DNA of 64,000 nt from Geobacillus sp. 46C-IIa (GTDB taxonomy: Bacteria > Bacillota > Bacilli > Bacillales > Anoxybacillaceae). The notes beneath the pieces are model-generated. The model saw only the letters and a list, made by a program, of their open reading frames with translations. It was not told the DNA's origin and did no database searches. The DNA is taken from positions 1,394,001-1,458,000 of the forward strand of contig NZ_CP061474.1 of the NCBI RefSeq assembly GCF_014679505.1. Reading direction: 5' to 3'. Of the stretch, positions 25,517 to 34,680 are shown in pieces (the first letter of the stretch is position 1; every line of letters starts with the position of its first letter). The translations under genes were made by a program, and so were the position numbers.

Positions 25517-27067
25517 ATGTATGATGTATCTATTGTAAACAGAATAACCATCGGAGATATTGTCCGTAGAAGTGCAAGCCGTTATCCTGATAAAACGGCA
25601 TTTGTACAGCAAGGCCAAAGGTGGACATTTCGGCAGTTCGATCAGTTATGCAATCAATTTGCCAACTTTTTATTGTCTCAAGGCTTTAAGAAAGGCGATG
25701 TAGTTGCAACGATATGCACTAACTCGTTTGCATTTGTTGTTGCCATCTATGGAACTGCTAAAGCAGGACTCATTTGGGTGCCAATCAATCCTGGTGTTTC
25801 GCTTGAAGAGAAAAAATACATCTTTCATCAAGTGAATCCGAAACTGATTATTGGCGATCAACCATTGTTGCAAGGGCACCTTGAGGAATATCGGGCATTC
25901 GCCCAAGTCATTGCACTCGATGGAAACTTTGATGCATTTTATTCCTTTTTTGAAGATCAACCTGTTGAGGAGCCTGAAACGGATATTCACGACCGAGATG
26001 TTGCACAAATTATGTTTACAAGCGGCACGACCGGTAACCCAAAAGGTGTGATGATCAGTCATTTGGCAGTATACATTGCCAGCCTAGGAAACATTATTGA
26101 GCTGGGTTTAAAACCGCATGATGTGGCCACCACATTAATGCCGTTATTTCACTGTGCGCAGCATACGATGACCACTTCCTTCCTCCATATTGGCGCCACC
26201 AATGTCATATTGAACAAGTTCGATCCAGTAGAGTTCATGGAAAATATCGAAAACGAAAAAATTACTTGGACATTTATGTTGCCGATGATGTATAAGGCGA
26301 TTTTGCATCATCCAAAACGAAAAGATTATGATCTCTCTTCCTTGCATACATGTCTTTATGCCATGGCACCGATGGATCGCTTGACATTAGAAATGCTGAT
26401 TGAAGAATTGGGTGCCGAGTTTGCCTTGGGAACAGGACAAACAGAGATCTATCCAGCAACGATGGTATTCAAGCCAGAAGAGCAGTTGAGAAGATTTGGA
26501 TCGTATTGGGGGGTATCGAGCCTCATTAATGATACCGCTGTTATGGACGAGAAAGGAAACATTTTGTCAAAAGGGCAAATTGGTGAAATCGTTCACCGAG
26601 GTCCTAATGTGATGATTGGATATCTAAACAATGAGCAGGCAACGGAAGAGAGCCGAAAATTCGGATGGCATCATACTGGAGACCTCGGTTATTGGGATGA
26701 GGATGGGCAACTCGTTTTTGTGGATCGCAAAAAAGATATGATTAAAACTGGTGGGGAAAATGTGGCATCTATTCAAGTGGAACAAGTGTTATTGATGCAT
26801 AGCAAAGTGGTCAATGCGGTCGTTGTCGGACTGCCGCATGAACGTTGGTCGGAGGCTGTTACAGCCTTTGTCGTCCCTAAACCTGATGTTGAAATTTCCG
26901 AGGAAGAAATTTTGGCATATTGTAAACAGCATCTAGGAACGTTCCAAGTTCCGAAATCCGTTATTTTCCTTAATCAACTTCCAACGACTTCGACTGGAAA
27001 AATTCAAAAACATATTTTACGCAAGCAATACCATGACTTTTATGATAAGAAAAGAGGTCAAAAATAA
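25517..27067 (+). CDS. Acyl-CoA ligase (AMP-forming), third of three
   Basis: This 516-residue ANL-superfamily ligase has IMFTSGTTGNPKGVMISH, FALGTGQTEIYPATMVF in place of the usual YGxTE motif, GWHHTGDLGYWDEDGQLVFVDRKKDMIKTGGENVASIQVEQ and LPTTSTGKIQKHIL. The altered TGQTE motif suggests a different substrate pocket from its two neighbours. It starts at ATG 25517 behind AAGGAGAGG; an upstream GTG at 25496 lies before that site. It is the last gene of the 12-kb sigma-54 operon. No strong terminator is visible after it. Confidence 0.88.
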   Translation: MYDVSIVNRITIGDIVRRSASRYPDKTAFVQQGQRWTFRQFDQLCNQFANFLLSQGFKKGDVVATICTNSFAFVVAIYGTAKAGLIWVPINPGVSLEEKKYIFHQVNPKLIIGDQPLLQGHLEEYRAFAQVIALDGNFDAFYSFFEDQPVEEPETDIHDRDVAQIMFTSGTTGNPKGVMISHLAVYIASLGNIIELGLKPHDVATTLMPLFHCAQHTMTTSFLHIGATNVILNKFDPVEFMENIENEKITWTFMLPMMYKAILHHPKRKDYDLSSLHTCLYAMAPMDRLTLEMLIEELGAEFALGTGQTEIYPATMVFKPEEQLRRFGSYWGVSSLINDTAVMDEKGNILSKGQIGEIVHRGPNVMIGYLNNEQATEESRKFGWHHTGDLGYWDEDGQLVFVDRKKDMIKTGGENVASIQVEQVLLMHSKVVNAVVVGLPHERWSEAVTAFVVPKPDVEISEEEILAYCKQHLGTFQVPKSVIFLNQLPTTSTGKIQKHILRKQYHDFYDKKRGQK

Positions 27068-27347
27068 GTATATAGGCAATGAAATTATTCGTGCTATTTT
27101 AATGTGAAAATCCAAGGGAATCGACACGATTTTTACCTTTTTTTACTGTTTTGACATTAAATGTACAGAACTAGGCGAACGATTGGCCCCAAAAGGTCTG
27201 TGAATGTCTTTTGACAAAGCCGGTCTCTTTTTCTTTTTTAACCCTTGTCAACAACCCTCTTGACAAAGTCGCATTTACTTACCATTGAAGGCCGGTTGTA
27301 AGCGTTTTAAGATAAAGGTACAGTCAAGCAAAAGGAGGAACAGACTT
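27068..27347 (+). promoter_or_regulatory. mtlA control region with repeated TTGACAAAG / TTGTCAA boxes
   Basis: This 280-base stretch holds no gene. TTGACAAAG occurs at 27211 and 27260, and the inverted TTGTCAA at 27245. Similar TTTGTCAA / TGTCAA motifs recur in front of mtlR at 28938, 28978 and 29021. The repeated half-sites suggest a symmetric operator for the PRD activator MtlR, which is known to bind upstream of the mannitol operon in G. stearothermophilus. The exact promoter could not be fixed. Confidence 0.5.
27297..27310 (+). promoter_or_regulatory. cre site in the mtlA leader
   Basis: TGTAAGCGTTTTAA matches TGWAARCGYTWNCW at 13 of 14 positions, 37 bases before the mtlA start. It fits CcpA repression of mannitol use when glucose is present. 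Confidence 0.6.
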
Positions 27348-28805
27348 ATGACGCATACAACCGGAAATGAAACAGGTTTCCGTGTGAAGATTCAACGGTT
27401 TGGCAGTTATTTGAGCGGCATGATTATGCCAAACATCGGAGCGTTTATCGCCTGGGGGTTGATTACAGCGTTATTTATCCCGACCGGCTGGCTGCCGAAT
27501 GAGACGTTTGCCAAGCTTGTCGGACCGATGATTACGTACTTGTTGCCGCTATTGATCGGGTATACGGGCGGCAAAATGATTTATGACGTCCGCGGTGGCG
27601 TCGTCGGGGCGACGGCGACGATGGGGGTCATCGTCGGTTCGGAAATTCCGATGTTTTTAGGCGCGATGATCATGGGTCCGCTCGGCGGCTATGTGATCAA
27701 AAAAGTGGACGGCCTTTTCCAAGGAAAAGTAAAGCAAGGATTTGAGATGCTTGTCAACAACTTCTCAGCCGGGATTGTCGGCGGTTTGTTGACGTTGCTC
27801 GCTTTTAAAGGGGTTGGTCCGGTCGTCACCGCCATCAGCAAAACCTTAGCGGCAGGGGTCGAAAAAATTATCGATTGGCACTTGTTGCCGCTGGCGAACA
27901 TTTTCATCGAGCCGGGGAAAGTGCTGTTCTTGAACAACGCGATCAACCACGGGATCTTGAGCCCGCTCGGCGTCGAACAAGCAGCGCAAACCGGGAAATC
28001 GATTTTATTCCTGTTGGAAACGAACCCTGGACCGGGACTTGGCATTTTGCTGGCGTACTGGCTGTTTGGCAAAGGAATGGCGAAACAATCGGCACCGGGA
28101 GCAGTGATTATTCACTTCTTAGGTGGAATTCATGAAATTTACTTCCCATACATTCTTATGCGCCCGATCTTGATTTTAGCGGCGATTGCCGGTGGAGTGA
28201 GCGGGGTATTCACGTTTACGATCCTCCATGCCGGGTTGGTGGCCGTACCGTCGCCAGGAAGCATTTTCGCTTTGCTCGCGATGACGCCGAAAGGAAATTA
28301 CTTTGGCGTGCTCGCTGGTGTGTTTGTCGCCGCAGCCGTGTCGTTCCTTGTCGCTTCGGTTTTCTTAAAAGCGGCGAAGCAAAAGGAAGAGGAAGAAGAT
28401 TTGGCGAAAGCAGCGGAGAAAATGGAGCAGTTGAAAGGGAAAAAGAGCCAGGTCGCTGTCGCGCTGCAATCACAAGAAGAAGTCACGGCGTCTGCGATCG
28501 CAGCGGAACAAGCTGTTCCTGTACGGGTGAAAAAAATTGTCTTTGCCTGTGACGCCGGAATGGGGTCGAGTGCGATGGGGGCGTCGATTTTGCGCAATAA
28601 AGTGCAAAAAGCCGGCCTTGACATTGAAGTCACGAACACGGCGATCAACCAGCTGCCGGCCGACGCCGATATTGTCGTCACCCATCAAAATTTAACCGAC
28701 CGGGCGAAGGCGAAGCTGCCAAACGCGCACCATGTATCGGTCGAAAACTTTTTAAACAGTCCGAAATACGATGAGTTGATCGAGCAATTGAAAAAGAACG
28801 CGTAA
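27348..28805 (+). CDS. mtlA: PTS mannitol-specific EIICB component
   Basis: This 485-residue membrane transporter imports mannitol and phosphorylates it to mannitol 1-phosphate. The EIIC part (about 1-340) begins RVKIQRFGSYLSGMIMPNIGAFIAWG and carries GGIHEIYFPYILMRP, a typical mannitol EIIC motif. A charged linker leads to EIIB with the phosphorylatable Cys near residue 401 in FACDAGMGSSAMGA. EIIA is absent and is supplied by mtlF downstream. The ATG at 27348 has AAAGGAGG 9 bases upstream and is preferred to an earlier in-frame start at 27285. The gene order mtlA-mtlR-mtlF-mtlD is that of G. stearothermophilus. Confidence 0.95.
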   Translation: MTHTTGNETGFRVKIQRFGSYLSGMIMPNIGAFIAWGLITALFIPTGWLPNETFAKLVGPMITYLLPLLIGYTGGKMIYDVRGGVVGATATMGVIVGSEIPMFLGAMIMGPLGGYVIKKVDGLFQGKVKQGFEMLVNNFSAGIVGGLLTLLAFKGVGPVVTAISKTLAAGVEKIIDWHLLPLANIFIEPGKVLFLNNAINHGILSPLGVEQAAQTGKSILFLLETNPGPGLGILLAYWLFGKGMAKQSAPGAVIIHFLGGIHEIYFPYILMRPILILAAIAGGVSGVFTFTILHAGLVAVPSPGSIFALLAMTPKGNYFGVLAGVFVAAAVSFLVASVFLKAAKQKEEEEDLAKAAEKMEQLKGKKSQVAVALQSQEEVTASAIAAEQAVPVRVKKIVFACDAGMGSSAMGASILRNKVQKAGLDIEVTNTAINQLPADADIVVTHQNLTDRAKAKLPNAHHVSVENFLNSPKYDELIEQLKKNA

Positions 28806-28816
28806 ATTGGCATGAG

Positions 28817-28849
28817 ACGCAGGGCAATGGGATTTTCCCTGCGTTTTTT
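28817..28849 (+). terminator. Rho-independent terminator after mtlA
   Basis: ACGCAGGG pairs with CCCTGCGT over a 10-base loop, followed by TTTTTTG. It ends or attenuates the mtlA message before mtlR, which lies 270 bases further on and must have its own promoter or depend on readthrough. Confidence 0.85.
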
Positions 28850-29118
28850 GCTTTACGATTTCGCGGTTACCTTGACTGCTTGGGACACTTTTATCCGCTC
28901 TCATCCGTATGAGTATGCCCGTACGCTGTGAACTTTGTCAAACGACGAAAGAGAAAAATACATGCAAAAATTAAAAACTGTCAACAATAACAATGACGAA
29001 AACGAAACATCTATTCATTGTCAAATCAAGAAAAAAGCCCTTACAATAAGAAATGAGAAGACGATCAAACATTTTAAACATGTCAACAGTACCGCCTAAG
29101 GATAGGAGGTGAACGGCG

Positions 29119-31212
29119 ATGTACGTATCGGCACGGGAGCGAAAGCTGCTTGAGCGTTTGTTGGCCGATGATCGGGAAATGACGGTCGGCGAACTGGCTG
29201 AGGAGCTGAATGTCAGCGCCCGCACGATCCACCGTGATTTGCAAGGCCTTGAGTCCGTTTTGCGGCGCTACGGGCTCGAGTTAGTGAAAAAAGCGGGGGT
29301 CGGCATTCGTGTTATCGGGGAAAAGAAACAGAAGCAGGCGCTGGCTGCGGAGCTGCTTCATCTTTCTCACCGTGAATATACGCCGGAAGAACGGCAGCTG
29401 ATGATTTTAATCGCCTTGTTGGAAGCAGACGAGCCGGTGAAACTTGTCTCATTGGCAAATGACTTAAACGTTACGGTCGCTACGGTCAGCTTGGATTTGG
29501 ATAAACTGGAACAAACAGTCGAAGCGTATGGGCTTTCGCTTATTCGCAAGCGCGGATACGGCGTCGAACTTACCGGCTCCGAATCGGCAAAACGGCGCCT
29601 CATCGGCGAACTGTTATTCCGCCATGTCGATGAACATGAATTTTTGGCGCTGATGAAAGAGACGATCCAGGGGCGGCCGGACGATCCATTCGATACGGTG
29701 GCGGAAAAACTGCTCGGGCTGGTCGATCGGAAAAAGCTCGCCATCATTGAGCAGCAAATCGAGCAGGTGAAAGAAACGTTCCCGTTTACGATGGCTGACA
29801 GTTCGTACATCGCCTTCGTCGTTCACTTGGCGCTCGCCATCGAGCGCATCAGGCGGGGGGAAGCGATTCATTTCGACCCGCGTGATTTGCAGGCGCTTCA
29901 GGCGACGAGAGAGTATGAAATCGCGGAGGCGCTTGCCGAATCGTTGGAAAGAGCGTTTGGCATTGACATCCCAAAAGAAGAGATCGGCTATATGACGATG
30001 CATTTAATGGGGGCGAAATGGCGTAGCCGCCAAGGAATGGTGATGGAGGAGCCGAGTTTGGCCGTCGGCATGAAAGCGCAACAGCTCATTCGTTTCGTCA
30101 GCCGCGGGCTCGATGTCGATCTGTCCACCGACCGGACGCTATACGAAGATCTCGTCGTTCACTTGAAACCGGCTTTGTACCGTTTAGAGCATGGGATGGG
30201 GGTCGCCAACCCGCTGCTTGATCAAATTAAGCAAGACTACGCGGAACTGTTTGCCATTGTCGCCGACGGAACAAAGCAGCTGTTTGGCGATGTTTCAGTG
30301 CCGGAGGAGGAGATCGGCTATTTAGTGCTTCATTTTGCGGCTGCACTCATGCGGGAGAAAAAAGGCTGGCGGGCGCTCGTCATTTGTTCGAGCGGGCTCG
30401 GGACGGCAAAAATTTTGGCGACGAGGCTGAAAAAAGAGATTCCGGACATCGCTGTCATGGAACAGGCATCTGTCTTTGAATTGAAAAAGAAAGATTTGCG
30501 GGCGTACGACCTCGTCATTTCGACCGTGCCGCTTGCGGACGAACACGGCCCGTATTTTATCGTCAGCCCGATGTTACGGGAGGAAGAAGCGCGGGCAATC
30601 CGCGCGTTTTTAGAGCGAAAATCGGCCGCTGTTGCGAAACCGGTAGAACGCGAGCAAGATGCGCAGCCTAACCGACAGACGCTGAAAACGATGAAAGCCA
30701 TCGGGCGCATCAGCGAGACGATCATCGGCATTTTAGAAGGATTTTCGCTGCGGACTGTCAAGCACCGCACCGTTCACGGGCTCTTGTCCGACGCTTGCCG
30801 ACGCCTTGAACAAAACGGCGTCATCGTCGATGCCGAAGCCGTCATCGAGGAACTGCGGCGGCGGGAGTCGCTTGGTGGGCTCGGCGTCCCTGACACGCCG
30901 CTCGCGCTTTATCACGCCCGAAGTTTTGCCGTTATTCGGCCGTCGCTCGTAATGTATCGGCTTGATGAGCCGCAGACGGTGGCAGGCATGGACGGGAAAC
31001 CGATGGAAATCAACACCGTTGTGCTGCTTCTTGGCCCTGCTGATGCGGACGAGGAGACGCTTGCTGTTTTAAGCCATATCAGCTCGCTGTTAGTCAAAGA
31101 TGAGCAAAGCATCACCGTCTTGGCGCACGGCGATGAGGAACAAGTGTATTCGCTCATCAGCACCCACCTGGAACAATTTTTTGATGATTATTGGACATCG
31201 GCGAAGGAGTGA
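29119..31212 (+). CDS. mtlR: Mannitol operon activator MtlR (PRD, EIIB and EIIA domains)
   Basis: A 697-residue PTS-regulated activator. Two N-terminal DNA-binding helix-turn-helices (about 1-170, with VGELAEELNVSARTIHRDLQ first) are followed by two PRDs (about 180-400, with conserved His in YMTMHLMGAKWRS and YLVLHFAAALMRE). An EIIB-Gat-like domain carries Cys 423 in ICSSGLGTAKIL, and an EIIA-Mtl-like domain closes the protein. Phosphorylation of the PRDs and EIIB domain by the PTS tunes its activity to mannitol and glucose supply. It starts at ATG 29119 behind GGATAGGAGGTG and is followed 5 bases later by mtlF. Confidence 0.95.
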   Translation: MYVSARERKLLERLLADDREMTVGELAEELNVSARTIHRDLQGLESVLRRYGLELVKKAGVGIRVIGEKKQKQALAAELLHLSHREYTPEERQLMILIALLEADEPVKLVSLANDLNVTVATVSLDLDKLEQTVEAYGLSLIRKRGYGVELTGSESAKRRLIGELLFRHVDEHEFLALMKETIQGRPDDPFDTVAEKLLGLVDRKKLAIIEQQIEQVKETFPFTMADSSYIAFVVHLALAIERIRRGEAIHFDPRDLQALQATREYEIAEALAESLERAFGIDIPKEEIGYMTMHLMGAKWRSRQGMVMEEPSLAVGMKAQQLIRFVSRGLDVDLSTDRTLYEDLVVHLKPALYRLEHGMGVANPLLDQIKQDYAELFAIVADGTKQLFGDVSVPEEEIGYLVLHFAAALMREKKGWRALVICSSGLGTAKILATRLKKEIPDIAVMEQASVFELKKKDLRAYDLVISTVPLADEHGPYFIVSPMLREEEARAIRAFLERKSAAVAKPVEREQDAQPNRQTLKTMKAIGRISETIIGILEGFSLRTVKHRTVHGLLSDACRRLEQNGVIVDAEAVIEELRRRESLGGLGVPDTPLALYHARSFAVIRPSLVMYRLDEPQTVAGMDGKPMEINTVVLLLGPADADEETLAVLSHISSLLVKDEQSITVLAHGDEEQVYSLISTHLEQFFDDYWTSAKE

Positions 31213-31217
31213 AACGT

Positions 31218-31661
31218 ATGTTGACCCATTCGATTTTAAACAAAGAAAACATTGTGCTAAATGCCCAACCAAAAACGAAAGAAGAAGCGATTCGCCTTGC
31301 CGGCGAAGTGCTCGTCAAGCAGGGGTATGTGGATTCATCGTATATTGACTCGATGCTTGAGCGCGAACAGTTAACATCGACGTATATCGGCAACAACGTT
31401 GCCATTCCGCACGGAACGGAAGCGGCGAAATCGCTCGTCAAGCATTCCGGCATTTCGATCGTGCAAGTTCCGGGCGGTGTTGACTTTGGCGGCGGCAATC
31501 AGGCGACGATCGTCATCGGCATTGCCGGCAAAGACGGGGAACATTTAGATATTCTTTCGAAACTCGCGCTTGTCTGCGCGGAAGCGGACCATGTCGAAGC
31601 GATGGCGAACGCCAAAACGGCCGAGGAAATTCTCGGGCTGCTTCATGAGGTGAACGGCTAA
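31218..31661 (+). CDS. mtlF: PTS mannitol-specific EIIA component
   Basis: This 147-residue cytoplasmic EIIA passes phosphate from HPr to the EIIB domain of MtlA. The phosphorylated His is in [13 protein letters not shown]. It begins [16 protein letters not shown] at ATG 31218; AAGGAG lies at 31204-31209, overlapping the end of mtlR. The TAA stop shares a base with the ATG of mtlD, so the two are translationally coupled. Confidence 0.95.
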   Translation: MLTHSILNKENIVLNAQPKTKEEAIRLAGEVLVKQGYVDSSYIDSMLEREQLTSTYIGNNVAIPHGTEAAKSLVKHSGISIVQVPGGVDFGGGNQATIVIGIAGKDGEHLDILSKLALVCAEADHVEAMANAKTAEEILGLLHEVNG

Positions 31662-32818
31662 TGCGGGCCGTCCACTTCGGCGCCGGCAACATCGGCCGCG
31701 GCTTTATCGGCAGCCTGCTTGCGGCATCGGGATATGAGGTCGTGTTTGTCGATGTCAACGAACAAATCGCCCGCCTGCTGAAGGAGCGGGGGGAGTATCG
31801 CGTCATCGTTGCCGGCGAGCGGCAGGAAGAACAGTGGGTGCGCGGCGTTTCCGCTCTCAATAGCCAAACGGAACGGGAACATGTCATTGAGGCGATCGCG
31901 GCCGCCGATTTGGTGACGACCGCTGTCGGCCCCCATATTTTTCCGGCCATTGCGCCCGTCATCGCCGCCGGGCTCGAGCGGCGCTTCGCGGTTCATCGGC
32001 AGCCGCTTCACGTCATTGCCTGCGAAAACATGATCAGCGGCACGGAAACGCTGAAAACGCACATCCTTGCCCATCTTTCCGCGGCAGGGCAGCAACAGGC
32101 AGATGAAAACGTTGGTTTTCTCAATTGCGCTGTCGACCGCATCGTTCCAAACCAAACGAACGATGATCCGCTCGCGGTGACGGTCGAGCCGTTTTTTGAA
32201 TGGGCGATTGAAACGCGAAACGCCATCGGCGCTGTTCCGCCGATTCAAGGGGCTCATTTTGTCGTTGACTTAGGGCCGTATATCGAGCGCAAATTGTTTA
32301 CGGTCAATACCGGCCACGCGTTGGCCGCCTATTTAGGCTATCAAAAACAATATCAAACGGTTCAGGAAGCCATGAAAGACAACGGCATCCGAGCCGATGT
32401 CGAACAGGCGCTTCGCGAGTCAGGTGCCGTCCTAGTGAAAAAGCACGGATGGAATGAAGAAGAGCACCGTTCGTATATTGAAACGACGATCGGACGTTTC
32501 ACCAATCCGTCCCTTTCCGATGACATCGTCCGCGTCGCCCGCTCACCGATTCGCAAGCTCGGGCCGAACGACCGCCTCGTCGCCCCGGCAACGCAATATT
32601 ATGCTTTATTTGAAAGGGTGCCGTCCGGGCTTGTCAAAGGCATCGCCGCGCTCTTACTATTTAATGAGCCTAGCGATGCCGAAGCAGCTGCTCTCCAGCA
32701 AACGATTGAACAACACGGTGTTGAAGGGGCGCTTCGGCAATACGCGGGACTTGAGAGTGCACACCTGCTTGTGGCCGCGGTGAGGGAAGAGTACGACAAG
32801 ATGCGAAAATCACGCTAA
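31661..32818 (+). CDS. mtlD: Mannitol-1-phosphate 5-dehydrogenase
   Basis: This 385-residue long-chain polyol dehydrogenase converts mannitol 1-phosphate and NAD to fructose 6-phosphate. The NAD motif [13 protein letters not shown] stands at the N terminus, with VDRIVP and the active-site region [17 protein letters not shown] in the second half. The ATG overlaps the mtlF stop by one base. It completes the mannitol pathway to glycolysis. Confidence 0.95.
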   Translation: MRAVHFGAGNIGRGFIGSLLAASGYEVVFVDVNEQIARLLKERGEYRVIVAGERQEEQWVRGVSALNSQTEREHVIEAIAAADLVTTAVGPHIFPAIAPVIAAGLERRFAVHRQPLHVIACENMISGTETLKTHILAHLSAAGQQQADENVGFLNCAVDRIVPNQTNDDPLAVTVEPFFEWAIETRNAIGAVPPIQGAHFVVDLGPYIERKLFTVNTGHALAAYLGYQKQYQTVQEAMKDNGIRADVEQALRESGAVLVKKHGWNEEEHRSYIETTIGRFTNPSLSDDIVRVARSPIRKLGPNDRLVAPATQYYALFERVPSGLVKGIAALLLFNEPSDAEAAALQQTIEQHGVEGALRQYAGLESAHLLVAAVREEYDKMRKSR

Positions 32819-32839
32819 ATATCAAAACACCAGTTGGTT

Positions 32840-32871
32840 TCCCGCTTGCCTTCGCGGCTGGCGGGATTTTT
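32840..32871 (+). terminator. Rho-independent terminator after mtlD
   Basis: CCCGC...GCC pairs with GGC...GCGGG around TTCGC, followed by ATTTTTG. It closes the mannitol operon. From 32872 to 33080 I see no gene. Confidence 0.8.
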
Positions 32872-33080
32872 GTCTACATGGTTGTTCATTCCCTCATCTC
32901 TCTTTGGCGATTCCCTGTTATTTTCCGCTTCAGCCATTTTACATTGCCCATCCGACGGAGTAGAGAACGATGAGCTGGTTTAGGGGTGCCGCAGTAAGAC
33001 ATTCTTGTGAACAAAATGCACAAAATTCATTTTATTTTCAAAAACTTCACGTCAATTTTGTATCATGATAAGGTTGTTTT

Positions 33081-33094
33081 TGAAAACGTTATCA
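33081..33094 (+). promoter_or_regulatory. cre site upstream of tctC
   Basis: TGAAAACGTTATCA matches all 14 positions of the cre consensus TGWAARCGYTWNCW. It lies 24 bases before the tctC start, so CcpA would block transcription of the transporter operon. Confidence 0.8.
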
Positions 33095-33117
33095 AAAAAA
33101 TAAGGGGGCAGGGAGAA

Positions 33118-34158
33118 ATGAAGAAAACAAAATGGTGGGGGTTGCTCGCTGCCGGGATGATGACACTCGCCTTGGCGGCCTGTGGCGGCAATGAATCGGC
33201 AGGATCGAAATCATCCGGTTCGAACTCTGGCTCATCGGCCTCAGACTATCCGACGAAGCCGATCACCATTGTCGCTCCGTCCGGGGCGGGCGGCGGTTGG
33301 GATTTAACCGCCCGAGCGATTACGAAAGTGTTGGACGAGACGGGACTCGTCAAACAGACGATGACGGTTGAAAACAAACCGGGCGGCGGCGGGGCGGTCT
33401 TTATGGCTGAATACGCGACACAAGATGTGAAAAACGACTACAAACTGTTTGTCAACTCTCCGCCGATTATTATCAACAACTTGAAAAAAGAAGGGAACAG
33501 CCCGTTTGGCTACAAAGACACGACACCGCTCGCTCAGTTAACGAAAGACTTCGGAGCCATTGTTGTCAAGGCCGATTCAAAGTTTCAAACATTGCCCCAA
33601 TTGCTTGACGCAATTAAGCAAGATCCGAAATCGGTCACTGTGGCTGGAGGATCGGCGCCAGGCTCGATGGATCATTTAGTCGCGATTTTGCCGATCTATA
33701 AGTCGGGCATCGATCCAAAATCAGTTAAGTATGTTTCGTACGATGGCGGCGGGGAAGCAATGGCTGCTTTGCTTGGCGGCAACGCCGATGTCATTGCAAC
33801 GGATGCCTCTTCTGTTGGCGAATATCTCAAAGCTGGTAAAGTGCGGGTGTTGGCGGTTTCGGCTCCGGAACGCCTTGGCGGTGTGTTGAAAGATGTACCA
33901 ACAATGAAAGAGCTTGGCATTGATGCGGAATTTACGATTTGGCGCGGGGTTTTCGGGCCGAAGCAAATGTCTCCAGAAGCAAAAGCGTTTTGGGAAGAAA
34001 CATTGAAAAAGTTGTCTGAGCACGAGAAGTGGAAAGAAGAACTGCAAAAACAAGGCTGGGCGGCGGAATACCGCAATTCGGACGAGTTTACGAAATTTTT
34101 GCAAGAGCAAGAGCAACAAGTCGGTGATCTCCTAAAGTCGCTCGGTATGCATAAGTAA
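33118..34158 (+). CDS. tctC: Tripartite tricarboxylate transporter substrate-binding lipoprotein TctC
   Basis: This 346-residue extracellular binding protein has a lipoprotein signal peptide (KKTKWWGLLAAG, then the lipobox LAAC, Cys 21) and a Ser/Gly-rich tether. The mature part has the TctC/Bug fold motifs YPTKPITIVAPSGAGGGWDLTAR and GGSAPGSMDHLVA. It captures a di- or tricarboxylate such as citrate for the TctAB membrane unit. Start ATG 33118 follows GGGGGCAGGGAG. A strong hairpin lies between this gene and tctB. The two-component system after tctA probably controls the operon. Confidence 0.9.
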   Translation: MKKTKWWGLLAAGMMTLALAACGGNESAGSKSSGSNSGSSASDYPTKPITIVAPSGAGGGWDLTARAITKVLDETGLVKQTMTVENKPGGGGAVFMAEYATQDVKNDYKLFVNSPPIIINNLKKEGNSPFGYKDTTPLAQLTKDFGAIVVKADSKFQTLPQLLDAIKQDPKSVTVAGGSAPGSMDHLVAILPIYKSGIDPKSVKYVSYDGGGEAMAALLGGNADVIATDASSVGEYLKAGKVRVLAVSAPERLGGVLKDVPTMKELGIDAEFTIWRGVFGPKQMSPEAKAFWEETLKKLSEHEKWKEELQKQGWAAEYRNSDEFTKFLQEQEQQVGDLLKSLGMHK

Positions 34159-34165
34159 AGATCAT

Positions 34166-34192
34166 GGGGAAGAACGTTCTTCCCCTTTTTTC
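34166..34192 (+). terminator. Intra-operon hairpin between tctC and tctB
   Basis: GGGGAAGAAC is followed at once by its perfect complement GTTCTTCCCC and then TTTTTT. It starts 8 bases after the tctC stop. It reads as a full terminator, yet tctB and tctA follow in the same direction with no visible promoter. Partial termination or 3'-end protection would raise the binding protein above its permease. Confidence 0.85.
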
Positions 34193-34211
34193 CAAGACAG
34201 GAGGTGCAACG

Positions 34212-34667
34212 ATGAACAAAACGGCTGATCGAATCGCGGCGGTGGCATTTTTGGCGGTTGGCGCCTTGTTTATGACGGAAAGTTTGCGCATATCGAAAAG
34301 CGCCTACGGCAGTGCGGTTGGACCAAATGTGTTTCCGTTTCTGCTTGGACTCGTTCTTACATTATTAAGCATCAAGCTGTTGTTGGAAACGCGGCGCTAT
34401 ATAGAGGCAGCAGATGAGAAACCGCCGCGGCAATATAAAAAGTTTCTCATCATTTTTGTCGCCGCTATCTTGTATGCGGCTTTACTCGAAACGATCGGTT
34501 ACGTGATTATGACCTTCCTTTTCCTCGTGATCGGATTTCAAACGATGGATAAAGGAGCGCTATGGAAGTCGATCGCTATTGCGGCTGGTTTTTCGTTAGG
34601 CGTCTATGGTCTTTATGTCAAACTATTGCAAGGAACGTTGCCAAGCTGGCCGATTTGGTTCCAATGA
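34212..34667 (+). CDS. tctB: Tripartite tricarboxylate transporter small membrane subunit TctB
   Basis: This 151-residue integral membrane protein has about four hydrophobic segments and the TctB opening RIAAVAFLAVGALFM with YGSAVGPNVFPFLLGLVL. It partners TctA in the sodium- or proton-driven uptake of tricarboxylates. ATG 34212 has AGGAGGTG before it. The next gene starts 13 bases after its stop. Confidence 0.88.
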   Translation: MNKTADRIAAVAFLAVGALFMTESLRISKSAYGSAVGPNVFPFLLGLVLTLLSIKLLLETRRYIEAADEKPPRQYKKFLIIFVAAILYAALLETIGYVIMTFLFLVIGFQTMDKGALWKSIAIAAGFSLGVYGLYVKLLQGTLPSWPIWFQ

Positions 34668-34680
34668 AAGGAGGGTCATC

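Noticed and set aside
27211..27288. TTGACA boxes before mtlA as -35 elements
   Set aside because: No acceptable -10 box lies 16-18 bases after either copy, so they are better explained as regulator sites.
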